Shown: positions 1-8,631 of the stretch, in pieces
Numbering within the stretch: the stretch's first letter is position 1
How the letters are laid out: the number at the start of each line of letters is the position of its first letter
NCBI RefSeq assembly: GCF_914768045.1
Contig: NZ_CAJZCD010000005.1
Coordinates: 62,001 to 126,000, forward strand
Direction of reading: 5' to 3'
Length of the DNA stretch: 64,000 nt
DNA from: Snodgrassella communis
GTDB taxonomy: Bacteria > Pseudomonadota > Gammaproteobacteria > Burkholderiales > Neisseriaceae
Made by a program: the position numbers and the translations under genes
Notes under the pieces: generated by a model
What the model saw: only the letters and a program-made list of their open reading frames with translations
The model's database searches: none
What the model was told of the DNA's origin: nothing

Positions 1-148
1 AATCTGGCTCTTCTGCCTCAATGCATAATCTTGGTATTAGATAATGTCCATTACTTTCTAAAGGATCTAAATCTGCTGTAGTCATGCCAACAAAGTATTT
101 GTTTTCGTCAAGCTGACATACAGGAATAGTGGGAGCATATATTTTCAT
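1..148 (-). CDS. Partial phage protein downstream of tail fibre (tail-fibre-assembly-like)
   Basis: A minus-strand frame opens with ATG at 148, nine bases after the tail-fibre stop, and runs off the left edge of the window without a stop (49 codons visible). The N-terminus reads MKIYAPTIPVCQLDENKYFV and continues with a GMTTADLDP segment. Its position directly behind a collar-domain tail fibre is where phages usually keep a fibre assembly chaperone, so that role is inferred from context only. No diagnostic domain is visible in the fragment. Confidence 0.6.
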   Translation of the reverse strand, partial: MKIYAPTIPVCQLDENKYFVGMTTADLDPLESNGHYLIPRLCIEAEEPD

Positions 149-157
149 TTTTAATCC

Positions 158-1072
158 TTAAATTTTGATACAAGCAAGTAAAGCAATATTCCGTGGTCGC
201 GTTTCTGACCCTCCTGATACGCCTCCGTAAATCTCACCGCCTAACCCGACTGTTGATAGCTCGGCACCATAAGTTATAGAATTGCCTATATCAGCATTTG
301 CTGATCTATAAGGGCCAAAAGAATGGCTATGTGCCGCCATCATATCCAACTGATAAGAACCCAATGCCCGACCCGTATCAACTCCTCGCCCATCATCCCA
401 GCCGCGCAAGAACTCTCCACGCAAATCCGGCAAATTAAATGTAGTTTTACCGTCTCCTGCACCAAAGGTAGTACCAATGGCAGCAAACAGGTTGGCATAA
501 GTTATCCGTGATATTTCAGCACCATTAGCTTTTACCCAGCCTGTAGGCGCAGTTGACATGGCAAAAAACTGAACCGCACCAGATGGCGTAGCATTAATAT
601 CTGCGCTGCCATCAAACTCAACTCCATTGATTCTGCGTGTCGTCTGTAGCTTTGTAGCTGTATCTGCATTTACACCAGCACCAGCCAGAATCGTCCAGCC
701 TTCGGTGTTTTGGTTAGGGTTATTAGTATTGTTATCGCTGATTGAAATAAATAACTTGGTATTATCATCTGAAATCAGGATAGCTCCGGTTTGGTAACCG
801 CCGAACGAATCAGAATAAGCCTTGTCAAAATAGAAAAAGCCACCTTTTTGCAGATGCACAGCAGTATCAGATAAGGCATTAAAGATGCCGTTAAAATCCA
901 TGCCTTTTGGTGGCAAACCTCCTGATTCGACTGGCTGCATGGTTACATTCGGAAAACCATCGCTCCATGTTGCGTCTTCGGGATCTTGCCCTGCCTGTCG
1001 CGTGTCATGAATGCTGTTTTTACTGCCATTTACAGCGAATGGACGTGGAATTAATACTGGATTTTTACTCAT
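158..1072 (-). CDS. Tail fibre protein with phage collar domain
   Basis: 304 aa. The C-terminal half matches the phage tail collar domain (PF07484 type): after an AVQFFAMSTAPTGWVKANG segment comes the signature FNLPDLRGEFLRGWDDGRG, then a His-containing AAHSHSFG and the terminal motif ETRPRNIALLACIKI. The N-terminal part has the ITFxx-like virion attachment pattern seen in short fibres (PNVTMQPVESGGLPPKGMD). It would be the host-recognition fibre at the end of the tail operon. The start at 1072 overlaps the previous stop by four bases (ATGA type), so translation is probably coupled. Confidence 0.9.
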   Translation of the reverse strand: MSKNPVLIPRPFAVNGSKNSIHDTRQAGQDPEDATWSDGFPNVTMQPVESGGLPPKGMDFNGIFNALSDTAVHLQKGGFFYFDKAYSDSFGGYQTGAILISDDNTKLFISISDNNTNNPNQNTEGWTILAGAGVNADTATKLQTTRRINGVEFDGSADINATPSGAVQFFAMSTAPTGWVKANGAEISRITYANLFAAIGTTFGAGDGKTTFNLPDLRGEFLRGWDDGRGVDTGRALGSYQLDMMAAHSHSFGPYRSANADIGNSITYGAELSTVGLGGEIYGGVSGGSETRPRNIALLACIKI

Positions 1073-1701
1073 GCGAAACTTCCTTGATTGAATGGTTGAA
1101 AACCTGTTCCGGAAAAACCAAAAATCCCCATTGGCGGAGATTCTCGGTAATCGATTAATACTCCGCTTGGTCGGGGCAATAAGCCTAAGTTGTAAATAAT
1201 GTGTCGTTCGAATTTATTGGGAATAAACTCAAAAAAATACCGGCCTTTCATGTGGCCGGTAATTAAAAAGTACACGCGCTTATCTGGGAATATCATGCGC
1301 AGGTATTTATTGATATTCGGCGCAGTAGCATTAAGGATATTTGCCGCAGCTTTAATCATGATCAGTGTGCGAAAACGTTCATCTGACAGTCTGTATGCAC
1401 TGAACCGCGCGCCCGCCGAACTAAATGGCCGGCTATTAAATGGCTGAAATGATTGCGGGCTGGTTTTAAAGCCGAACGCTTCAACATCATCTGGCGGAAT
1501 GCTGATATTGCGATTTACGCCAACAATCCGCCCCCAGATATCCAGCCCGAATCCCTGCGCTGTCTTTATATTGAATGCAAGCTTATAAAAATCAGCAATT
1601 GATTTTGCCGGGTCGATGCAATCATTAATACTGGCAATCAGATTGCAGATAATCGGGCTGTTTGCGTACTGCGACATCAATGTATCTTGGATATTTTTCA
1701 T
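1069..1701 (-). CDS. Tail/baseplate protein, DUF2612 family
   Basis: 210 aa. The N-terminus (AKSIADFYKLAFNIKTAQGF, then GLDIWGRIVGVNR) is the hallmark of DUF2612 proteins, which in myophages lie between baseplate J and the tail fibre and probably act as the baseplate-to-fibre connector, the role of P2 gpI. The start overlaps the baseplate J stop by four bases, and the stop overlaps the fibre start. The coding sequence contains a perfect 7-bp stem (1239-1245/1254-1260) followed on the coding strand by a seven-T run, which is terminator-like yet internal. Confidence 0.85.
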   Translation of the reverse strand: MKNIQDTLMSQYANSPIICNLIASINDCIDPAKSIADFYKLAFNIKTAQGFGLDIWGRIVGVNRNISIPPDDVEAFGFKTSPQSFQPFNSRPFSSAGARFSAYRLSDERFRTLIMIKAAANILNATAPNINKYLRMIFPDKRVYFLITGHMKGRYFFEFIPNKFERHIIYNLGLLPRPSGVLIDYRESPPMGIFGFSGTGFQPFNQGSFA

Positions 1702-2894
1702 GCGATTTTTATCTGATAAATGGTTGTAGTCGGAAATTCATCAACGCCCATATTGAGTATATCAACCCATTCTGTGTCATTTTTGCTGATGCGCAATGAA
1801 ATAACACTTAAATGAGGGATTGCGGCTGCTACAGGGCAGATAAACTTGGAGGCAATAACAGGTTGGCCTATGGCTGCTTTGGTAGCACCTGTGGCAAATC
1901 CTTTGGTAATCGCAGCTTTTATCGCTTCGCTGTCCTGATGGGATAATGAATCTTTATCATCAACCGTTACCTGAAAAAAAACCGGCACAATGGCCGGCCG
2001 TAAAAATTTAACTGTATAAGTGGGTGGTCGTACGGGGAAATTCTCCGTATCAGCAATAATGCATTCTGTGTTGCCGTTAAATGAACAACCCGACCCTGCC
2101 TTATTTAAAATGGTGCGGGCTATTGCTTCATCATTTCCTCCCACTACCGACACAAGGATACTGTTGCGAATAACCGGATAATTGGTTACGCCTACGTTAA
2201 TCGTCTCATCGGTCGGGTTGTCAATTACATAAACGTCCTTTACATCAGGCAAATCAGCCACTGCGCCATATGTCGAGGCATTGGTGTTTTTGCTATTGAT
2301 GGCTACTGATGCGTGCCGTCGCTTTTCAAAATCAACGCGGCTTTCTTCGTTTACGCCAGCAATTGCCGCATAGGGATTGGTAATCCGGTCTAGTCCGGCA
2401 ATTGCTTTTGGTATGGTTGTTATCGTATCCGGCGCAGCATTAATATTCCCCGAAGTTGTGCATTGAGCCTGTGCTATGGCTTTACCGTCGCTGCCGATAA
2501 CCGTTTTATGGGTTATTTGCCACGTATTGCTATTATCGTCATTAAACGATGTTCCTGCGGCGATAATTGTGCCAGCTAAGCCGGTTAGTACTAACTCAAC
2601 ACTGGAATGTGTTGCCATTTTGCGGGTCATGAAGTAAATATAGCCCAGTCCGTCCTGCCATATCCCCTGCGCGTAACGAGGGTCAAACTGGTTTAACAGG
2701 TTGATCATCTGGTTGCGCTCATCTGTGATGATGGCTGCTAATGATGTAACCAACTGCCCTTGCGGGGTGTTCATGGCTGTGTTTAAATCTTTGCCAAATG
2801 CCGCTTTAAACATATCCCACAGCCCACCAATCACTTCATCTGTGGAGGGGGATAAAATGCCGTTATCAGTTATCTGTAATTGTGGAATGCTCAT
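1698..2894 (-). CDS. Baseplate wedge protein, J/gp47 family
   Basis: 398 aa, typical length for baseplate J-like proteins (PF04865). Features seen are the N-terminal segment with FGKDLNTAMNTPQGQLVTSL, the RDERNQ-like TDERNQMINLLNQFDPRYAQG, and the central VDFEKRRHASVAINSKNTNA stretch preceding DLPDVKDVYVIDNPTD, all characteristic of the family. It builds the baseplate wedge that triggers sheath contraction. It overlaps both neighbours by four bases. A terminator-like hairpin lies inside it at 1982-1997. Confidence 0.92.
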   Translation of the reverse strand: MSIPQLQITDNGILSPSTDEVIGGLWDMFKAAFGKDLNTAMNTPQGQLVTSLAAIITDERNQMINLLNQFDPRYAQGIWQDGLGYIYFMTRKMATHSSVELVLTGLAGTIIAAGTSFNDDNSNTWQITHKTVIGSDGKAIAQAQCTTSGNINAAPDTITTIPKAIAGLDRITNPYAAIAGVNEESRVDFEKRRHASVAINSKNTNASTYGAVADLPDVKDVYVIDNPTDETINVGVTNYPVIRNSILVSVVGGNDEAIARTILNKAGSGCSFNGNTECIIADTENFPVRPPTYTVKFLRPAIVPVFFQVTVDDKDSLSHQDSEAIKAAITKGFATGATKAAIGQPVIASKFICPVAAAIPHLSVISLRISKNDTEWVDILNMGVDEFPTTTIYQIKIA

Positions 2895-3244
2895 AAGTCA
2901 ATTACCCCTGTCTGATTCTTGTCATTAGTGAATTTAATCATTCCGCGCACAATCCGGTCATTCGCAAGATACAGCTCCGGCAGTGCGGTTAATACGCCCG
3001 GCACGCTTAATGCGGCATCCTGTAGATATTTGCGGTATAACGCCAAGGGATAGCGTCCGTTGCCAAGAATCTCTGTTAAATAAGGAATGCCCTCTTGCTG
3101 ATTAAAGTACATATCCTGCTTCATTGTCCGGCAGGCACTGGCTATGTCCTGCGCCTGTTGGTAGGTGCTTTCAGCTACGGCAATATTGCCATTTGCGTCC
3201 AGTACCAAATCCCAACTATCAGGCATTAAAAATAATGTTTTCAT
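2891..3244 (-). CDS. Baseplate wedge subunit, gp46/gp25-like
   Basis: 117 aa. Small acidic protein with WDLVLDANGNIAVAESTYQQ and ASACRTMKQDMYFNQQEGIP, the pattern of the short wedge protein that precedes baseplate J in Mu-, Bcep781- and P2-like phages (gp46, W or gp25 equivalents). It is predicted to bind baseplate J in the wedge. The start overlaps the spike gene stop by four bases, and the stop overlaps the baseplate J start. The family call rests on this motif pattern and gene order. Confidence 0.75.
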   Translation of the reverse strand: MKTLFLMPDSWDLVLDANGNIAVAESTYQQAQDIASACRTMKQDMYFNQQEGIPYLTEILGNGRYPLALYRKYLQDAALSVPGVLTALPELYLANDRIVRGMIKFTNDKNQTGVIDL

Positions 3245-3954
3245 GAATTAGGCTTCCCTGTATTGCCGCCACCTGTAGTCACGCCTTTATGGGTGTGATT
3301 TTTCAGGCTAACTGAACCTGCTTTTACGTCCCCGTCTGAGCTGATGCCCGCACCACCGGTAAACTGTGCGGTCTGGCTGGCATTAACGGCAAAGCTGACT
3401 GTTTGGGTGGTTACTGATGATGCCTGTAGTTTGATATCCGGTGCTTCTAAAGTAATGCCCTTGGGTGAATGTATAACGATGCCATCGCTGGCAAATTGCA
3501 CGTACTGCGCCGGCGTACCATTCAGAAAACCACCAATATACAAGCCATCATTCCAATCATGCTGTCTGCGACTGGCTGGTGCTGATTCTGCTTTATTGCG
3601 CTTAACTGTGGATATGTCACGCGATGCAAATGCGCATAAGCCTATGTCTCCGACTGCTGGGTCGCAGATAATCGCATTCGCGCCACCCTGTAGCCGAAAA
3701 TAAGGCACGCTGAATATTCGGCCAACCGGATAGACATTACCGGCACCATCAAGCATCTGCACTAATGGCTGTACATCTACCTCTCCTACGGGACTGACGC
3801 CGGTGCCAGAAACAGCCACCACTTTCACTACTGTAATGGTCTGGATTTTTGACATCAGATTTGTCACAACGGCGTTAAACTCTGCTGCTCCGCCTAATGA
3901 GTGATTGATGTTAAGGTTGCTCAGTTGTTCGTTGTTATTTGCTGATTGCGGCAT
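3241..3954 (-). CDS. Baseplate spike protein, Gp138/gpV-like
   Basis: 237 aa. The N-terminal half carries the OB-fold signature of Gp138-type spikes (VVAVSGTGVSPVGEVDVQPL then NVYPVGRIFSVPYFRLQGG, GDIGLCAFASRDIS). The C-terminal half is beta-rich and ends in KAGSVSLKNHTHKGVTTGGG, a His-x-His needle-tip-like motif that in related spikes coordinates a metal ion. It should form the trimeric membrane-piercing tip of the tail tube. The start overlaps the end of the hub gene by 20 bases. Confidence 0.85.
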   Translation of the reverse strand: MPQSANNNEQLSNLNINHSLGGAAEFNAVVTNLMSKIQTITVVKVVAVSGTGVSPVGEVDVQPLVQMLDGAGNVYPVGRIFSVPYFRLQGGANAIICDPAVGDIGLCAFASRDISTVKRNKAESAPASRRQHDWNDGLYIGGFLNGTPAQYVQFASDGIVIHSPKGITLEAPDIKLQASSVTTQTVSFAVNASQTAQFTGGAGISSDGDVKAGSVSLKNHTHKGVTTGGGNTGKPNS

Positions 3955-4828
3955 CTTTACTGTCCCTCCATGTGGCAGCTATTTCACAATACCAGTTGCC
4001 GTTTGGCTGATTGGCTTCTAAGCTTTTGTACATGCCGTAAATCCGCCATTCGCCATTACACACTTCGACTATGCTGTCCTTGATTTTGCAGATACCGCCA
4101 AAGCGCAATAATGGGTCATATAAACACTTAAATGTCACACCACGAATATCAGGTGTGGGATAGCCAATCAGACCTGAGGTGGGTGTAATTACCGGAATCT
4201 TGATATTTCTTGCACCACCCTTTGGCGTAATGGCAATGAGGCGGTTTTCAATGTACATATCTAGTTTATGAGCCTGCTCCAGTGCCTTTAGTTTATCCAG
4301 ATTCGACCCGTTCAGTGTTGCGTTTTGTACTTTGATGGATACGCCATTGTTTTCAAGCTGATAGCCCATATCGTCACAAATCTCTTTGAAGATATCAGCC
4401 ACATCAATTTCACCTTTGTGCTCATATGGTTTTTTTGGCTTCGCGCTTTCAAACGCTGCCGCCTGTGATTCAATCACCAGACAAACATCGGGCGCATTAG
4501 AGAAGTCAGGATAAGCAAAGGTTATATTGCCCTCAAACTCATTAAGCAATTTATCACCCTCATCACCAACCTCAATTTTTACGCGATTCATCAATGCGCC
4601 CATAGTGTTCCAGCGCACGCGCAAGAGTTTGGTCATTTTCTCCATCGCCAGCCCATAAACACGGATTTGCGCGGTAGGCATGACTGCACCATAGCCATAC
4701 ATGATATCGCACGATACACGAAAGCCCGTGGCACTCATCTGATTAGCCTTATCCATGAAAACAATCTGTTCGCCTTTTTCGTCTTTACCTACTAGTAATA
4801 TGGTTACTTTAATCTGCTTACGCTTCAT
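3935..4828 (-). CDS. Baseplate hub protein (gp44/gpD-like)
   Basis: About 297 aa from ATG 4828 (MKRKQIKVTILL); an upstream in-frame ATG at 4855 would add nine residues that lie inside the preceding gene. The internal layout, with GFRVSCDIMYGYG, then AEMFKEICDDMGYQ-like DIFKEICDDMGYQLENNGV, and LKALEQAHKLDMYIENRLIA, is that of hub proteins which bridge tube, wedge and spike. It lies between the baseplate plug and the spike, the expected place for the hub. The precise family is inferred. Confidence 0.75.
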   Translation of the reverse strand: MKRKQIKVTILLVGKDEKGEQIVFMDKANQMSATGFRVSCDIMYGYGAVMPTAQIRVYGLAMEKMTKLLRVRWNTMGALMNRVKIEVGDEGDKLLNEFEGNITFAYPDFSNAPDVCLVIESQAAAFESAKPKKPYEHKGEIDVADIFKEICDDMGYQLENNGVSIKVQNATLNGSNLDKLKALEQAHKLDMYIENRLIAITPKGGARNIKIPVITPTSGLIGYPTPDIRGVTFKCLYDPLLRFGGICKIKDSIVEVCNGEWRIYGMYKSLEANQPNGNWYCEIAATWRDSKDAAISK

Positions 4829-5096
4829 CGCTATACACCAAAAGAAACCGGCCATTCAGGCCGGTATAGGTTGGATCTGCATCGCCATTGGTATCGATAA
4901 ACACCAGATTTTTTGTGATTGGTGTTTTATTCAGGCATACGCGGTTATGTACTATTACCCCATCCTTGCTGTTTTCAACGCTGGCGTATAACCGTCCCAG
5001 ACGGGTAAATAATGAAACAAACCAGCGTTTATTAGCCATGACAAAAGAAACAGTTTGGTTAGGGTATGCTTCAAGCGGAATGGTTACAGTTGTCAT
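4818..5096 (-). CDS. Small baseplate protein, plug-like
   Basis: 92 aa. It begins MTTVTIPLEAYPNQTVSFVM and has a short beta-strand-rich body with FVSLFTRLGRLYASVENS. Proteins of this size and start pattern (DUF6983, the plug seen in simplified myophage baseplates) sit between the Dit-like protein and the hub, as here. The 3' end codes over a perfect 7-bp GC-rich stem (4847-4853/4859-4865) followed by T-rich sequence, directly before the hub start. Function is inferred from size, start and gene order. Confidence 0.6.
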   Translation of the reverse strand: MTTVTIPLEAYPNQTVSFVMANKRWFVSLFTRLGRLYASVENSKDGVIVHNRVCLNKTPITKNLVFIDTNGDADPTYTGLNGRFLLVYSDEA

Positions 5097-5722
5097 TTAA
5101 AGAATCCCATTGCAAGATCGTAAGCGGCTCTCGCCCATGATTTATTTTCAGATGGTTGCGGCTGTTTTTCGCCGCCATCTTTAGATTTGGCATCATCCGG
5201 ATTTTTAACCTCTTCGGTGTCGTACTGCACCACCACTTCCCGCACTTCCTCTAAATGCAGATTAACCTTAATCAATTGCGCACCATCCGACGCCTCTCTT
5301 GCTGTGTCATACCCCGTAATACAGGCATTGGTGTAGACGTATTCAGGCGTGATGATATGAAATTTAAGCGTACTGGCCGCCAATGTTTCAATCTGTCCGA
5401 TAAACGCGCCACGCATTAGCGTGCCACCTGTTCCTTTGGATAGCTGAACGGTGGCTTTGTACGGATTGGCCACTTTGTTGTAACAGGCAAATGAGCCTTT
5501 TTCTACCGGCGCCTGTGCTATCTTGGACGTATTGTTGTATTTCATGGAAATCACGTTATCAGCCAGCAGAATCGGGATACCGTATTCATTGAATACCCCC
5601 CAGTAATTACCAAACACAGCATTAATCAATGCTGCGCCTCCTAGGCTGATTAAGGCATTTGTACCTGCGGTATTAAGCCCTTTGAAGTTTGGCACTTTCG
5701 GAATACCCTCAATTGGCAGCAT
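5093..5722 (-). CDS. Baseplate/tail-end protein, Dit-like
   Basis: 209 aa from ATG 5722 (MLPIEGIPKVPNFKGLNTAG), chosen because GGAGG lies four bases upstream; the longer frame to 5806 reads backwards through a hairpin and is unlikely. The body has SMKYNNTSKIAQAPVEKGSF followed by YNKVANPYKATVQL, a pattern common in tail proteins that follow the tape measure and cap the tube end. It is separated from the tape measure by an accessory island (5,807-8,631). The Dit-like role is inferred from order and motif. Confidence 0.65.
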   Translation of the reverse strand: MLPIEGIPKVPNFKGLNTAGTNALISLGGAALINAVFGNYWGVFNEYGIPILLADNVISMKYNNTSKIAQAPVEKGSFACYNKVANPYKATVQLSKGTGGTLMRGAFIGQIETLAASTLKFHIITPEYVYTNACITGYDTAREASDGAQLIKVNLHLEEVREVVVQYDTEEVKNPDDAKSKDGGEKQPQPSENKSWARAAYDLAMGFFK

Positions 5723-5739
5723 ACAACCTCCAATAAAAA

Positions 5740-5758
5740 AGCCAGCACTAGGCTGGCT
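5740..5758 (-). terminator. Stem-loop with U-tract before Dit-like gene
   Basis: AGCCAGC and GGCTGGCT arms with a short loop are followed on the minus strand by TTTTTTATTGGAGG and then the start at 5722. It can end transcription coming from the accessory island, while the T-rich tail also supplies the ribosome binding site. It is one copy of a repeated design in this prophage. Confidence 0.7.
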
Positions 5759-5931
5759 TGAATCTGTTACATAATCAAATAATAAATTTAGTGTGCAGCT
5801 CTTCAATAGGCACGTCTAAGCGTGAAAGGCTACATTCACCCATTGAGCTTAAAATTAATCTTATTTTGAAAATCAACAACTTACGATTATTTTTCCCAGT
5901 TTTGAAGAATTAAAGAATAAGCTCAGTCAAA

Positions 5932-6822
5932 CTATTCAAACATGTCAGATTGGTGAAACATATCAGATTGACTACAACCCTCTCTATGTTCAAGCACTTC
6001 TAAAATTGTCCGTTTGATTGAATAATGACTACCTGTTCTCACCTGTTCTTCTCTCATTGTTACCAAAAGACTATCACCAACACCAAATCTTTCTATACCG
6101 TGATTTACTTTTTCCAAAAACTCTGCATCTTCAATTGATACAGAAAAGGAATTGATACCATCATTCATTTTCCACTTATTTTCTAATTTGATTAGATTAG
6201 GAGCTTCAATAAATAATAGTTTTTTCACATCATTACTGGATTCAATTGTTTCAACGTTTGGTACTTTAAAATAGTCTTTATTGGACTGATCCACTCCTGC
6301 AATTACTTCATTCAAAGAATTCATTAAAATGGCAGCATCAATACCTTCTTCACCCAATGGCTGCACAAAACAAGCATCAAGTGCTTTATTTACATCTTTA
6401 TTAAGAGCAATATTTACAACTACGCGATTAAATATTTGAACATCGCCGCTGCCATTGGTAACCTTAATTTGGTCGCCATCAATAATGGTAGTGCTTTTAG
6501 GTTCCTCTCCGCCGGTAAATTTATAAAAATCAAATACAAATTTTAGGGTTTCTACAAAATCACTTACAGACAACCCAAGAGAAAACAAGGTGGCCAAAAT
6601 ACCTAATAAATCAAATCCAAACTCTATTGCAAAAGAACCATGCTTAAAAGCTTTAACCTCAATCTTCATTTTGGCTTTGTTGCCAAAATAAATTTTCCCT
6701 GATTTTTGGATAAATTCAGTAAATGCAAAAATGCTAGCCGCAGTTTTGTATGCGTCCATAGAGCCATTATCAACAGCCACACCCTGATATTTCAGAAATA
6801 AGTTTGTATTGGACTTGCTCAT
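5932..6822 (-). CDS. Hypothetical protein, putative moron cargo
   Basis: 296 aa, no firm family. The N-terminal 80 residues (FLKYQGVAVDNGSMDAYKTA, then KIEVKAFKHGSFAIEFGFDL) resemble a widespread group of unknown-function proteins on mobile elements that share a sensor-like alpha/beta start followed by a hydrophobic stretch (here GILATLFSLGLSVSDFVETL). The C-terminal half has a GDSLLVTMREEQ beta-strand region. The tail ends with a short repeat (QSDMFHQSDMFE). It is AT-rich, sits inside the tail operon and has TATAAT boxes upstream at about 6,864-6,869 and 6,909-6,914, so separate expression from the prophage is plausible. A structural role is unlikely. Confidence 0.7.
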   Translation of the reverse strand: MSKSNTNLFLKYQGVAVDNGSMDAYKTAASIFAFTEFIQKSGKIYFGNKAKMKIEVKAFKHGSFAIEFGFDLLGILATLFSLGLSVSDFVETLKFVFDFYKFTGGEEPKSTTIIDGDQIKVTNGSGDVQIFNRVVVNIALNKDVNKALDACFVQPLGEEGIDAAILMNSLNEVIAGVDQSNKDYFKVPNVETIESSNDVKKLLFIEAPNLIKLENKWKMNDGINSFSVSIEDAEFLEKVNHGIERFGVGDSLLVTMREEQVRTGSHYSIKRTILEVLEHREGCSQSDMFHQSDMFE

Positions 6823-6945
6823 TTTTGGAATCTGGAAATTAATCTAATGGTTTAACTGATGTAATTATATCACTGACACAAACCATCAAAACAAACGCGG
6901 CCTTAATTAATTACTATTATAACTAACCTACGACTGGGACAATCA

Positions 6946-6965
6946 AAAAACACTCCTAAGAGTGG
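6946..6965 (-). terminator. Terminator after DUF4236 gene
   Basis: On the minus strand CACTC-TTAG-GAGTG is followed by a run of six T residues, 24 bases past the stop of the DUF4236 gene. It is a compact intrinsic terminator and supports separate transcription of the accessory genes. Confidence 0.75.
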
Positions 6966-6989
6966 TTGATTGCGTAACAGAATCAAATT

Positions 6990-7580
6990 CTAAAACAAGT
7001 TATCAAGCGATTTTGCCTCGCTCTTGCCTTTATCCTCATCTAATTTTTTCAAGTCGCTATCTTTTCTAGGGTGCCTTTCAATTACTTCTTCCTGAATGGT
7101 ATTGGGAGGAGGGAGATTAATCGGTGCTTCAGATGTTTCTTTCTTGGAAGATTTGCTATCATGGTAGATAGAGTAGCCAATCAGTAAAAAACAAATGAAG
7201 AATATCCATTTTATTAACGTCCATAATGAAGATAAACAACCTTTTTTCTGAATCTCTTCGCTAGGATATGCATATCCTAAAATATCTGCTCGCAGTCTCT
7301 GATACTCAGAATCAGAAAGATTTCCATTTATATACAGCTTTTCAAGTTTTTCCAGTTGGTTTATCTTGCTAGCTTTCATATTCCCAGTCTCTTTCAGCTT
7401 TATTTTATTACGATAGGATAAGCCTGTTCCGGGAATGCCTAAATTTGTATATACACCTTTTCTGCCAATATTTAGACTGGCTCCACGCTTACCTATCGTT
7501 GCGCTAGTAATCCCTGTTTTGCCTACATTAATTCTTAACCAAGGAGCAAGCTTGAATGCTTTGCGATATCTCCATCCCAT
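6990..7580 (-). CDS. DUF4236 and SHOCT-like membrane protein
   Basis: 196 aa. Residues 1-60 are a clear DUF4236 domain (MGWRYRKAFKLAPWLRINVG, then repeated GK(T/R)G glycine motifs and the GIPGTGLSYRNK ending). Residues about 70-98 (KINQLEKLEKLYINGNLSDS continuing EYQRLRADIL) match a SHOCT-type short helical motif. A single membrane segment (SSLWTLIKWIFFICFLLIGY) follows, then a charged tail. The start at 7580 has GAAAGGA upstream. DUF4236 proteins are frequent on mobile elements and their function is unknown. It is not expected to be a virion part. Confidence 0.85.
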   Translation of the reverse strand: MGWRYRKAFKLAPWLRINVGKTGITSATIGKRGASLNIGRKGVYTNLGIPGTGLSYRNKIKLKETGNMKASKINQLEKLEKLYINGNLSDSEYQRLRADILGYAYPSEEIQKKGCLSSLWTLIKWIFFICFLLIGYSIYHDSKSSKKETSEAPINLPPPNTIQEEVIERHPRKDSDLKKLDEDKGKSEAKSLDNLF

Positions 7581-7655
7581 ATCCTTTCATCCTTTGCGCC
7601 AAATAAATGCTATTCCGTGTCATTGACACTCCAAGTCAACACATTACTTGAATGA

Positions 7656-8180
7656 TTAGTCTTTGTGCTTTTTGATTTCAGTACGGTAGAAATCATCAAG
7701 GCATTTTGAGGTTACTTTAGTGAAAGGCTTACCATATTCAAAGATTTCTGTAATTTTGCAATCGCCATCTTTTTGGCATTTAACCTGATAAGTGACAGAA
7801 CGCTCTTCTAAGTCCCTTGTAGCACCTATTGTTACTTTAACCCTACCTGCGCTTGGTTCGGTAAATGTTAGTTTAGCAAATGGATTTAAATCTTGCCCCT
7901 GCCATAAAACATTATGGTCTATACAAGCCATATCCCCAGTTGCCTCTTGGTATTCATCATTTCTTGCATAGATTTTTTTAATATTGCTATCTAGATAATC
8001 CAAAAAGAAAGATTGATCAACATCGTTATAAATATTTAGATCGTTATCTTCTGTTATGCTTCCTTTTGCTAGAGATGCGTTTAATTCATACATCCCTTTT
8101 ATGTACTGCACTTGAGGGCTTTCGGCAAAAACATTAAAACCGATGCACAACCCCAAAATAGCAAGTAATAATTTTTTCAT
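7656..8180 (-). CDS. Secreted hypothetical protein
   Basis: 174 aa. The N-terminus is a signal peptide (MKKLLLAILGLCIGFNVFA, cleavage likely after FAES or at VFA-E). The mature part is acidic to neutral with four cysteines in the C-terminal half (CIDHN, VKCQKDGDCKIT, KCLDDFY), suggesting two disulfides in the periplasm. No family is recognised. It belongs to the accessory island between tape measure and Dit-like genes and probably serves the lysogen rather than the virion. Confidence 0.75.
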   Translation of the reverse strand: MKKLLLAILGLCIGFNVFAESPQVQYIKGMYELNASLAKGSITEDNDLNIYNDVDQSFFLDYLDSNIKKIYARNDEYQEATGDMACIDHNVLWQGQDLNPFAKLTFTEPSAGRVKVTIGATRDLEERSVTYQVKCQKDGDCKITEIFEYGKPFTKVTSKCLDDFYRTEIKKHKD

Positions 8181-8217
8181 ATAACAAAACTTTCAAGTTA
8201 GTTAAATATATAATTGT

Positions 8218-8631
8218 TTATTTCCCAAATCGCGCGCTATCGATTGTGCACAGCACGGCTGTTGTGTGGTGCCCATTCGTAGCGTGCCATAATTTTGAGC
8301 AATTGATAGTTACATGCTTGCCTTTTGAGGCTAATAATTTGGCATATAATCTATCTGTACGCTCCTCCGCAGAGTAAAGTTGGATGAGCTTAACATTTTT
8401 CTCTGAATCATCTATATCATCTGTTAGATCATCGTCCATTACGCTGATTGGCTTATCCAAGCGGATTGCCGGCTGCCTCTCGCCTTTATATATTGGGTTT
8501 GGGTGTATGCTTCTCACAATATCCATTGTGCCAGTTAATTTTACTGGCTTGAAATAAGTTAACGGCGTGGAAGCGGCTGCAAATCCTGCGATTGGCAGCA
8601 TAAGTGTTGAAACAATCAATTTCTTAATCAT
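8218..8631 (-). CDS. Secreted DUF4431-like protein
   Basis: 137 aa with a signal peptide (MIKKLIVSTLMLPIAGFAAA). The mature part has the DUF4431 pattern: LTGTMDIVRS, RQPAIRLDKPISVMDDD, KGKHVTINCSKLWHATNGHH with a terminal TAVLCTIDSA. This family occurs in secreted or periplasmic proteins of unknown function. Its ATG overlaps the tape-measure stop (ATGA), so it is translationally linked to the late operon although it does not look structural. Confidence 0.75.
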   Translation of the reverse strand: MIKKLIVSTLMLPIAGFAAASTPLTYFKPVKLTGTMDIVRSIHPNPIYKGERQPAIRLDKPISVMDDDLTDDIDDSEKNVKLIQLYSAEERTDRLYAKLLASKGKHVTINCSKLWHATNGHHTTAVLCTIDSARFGK

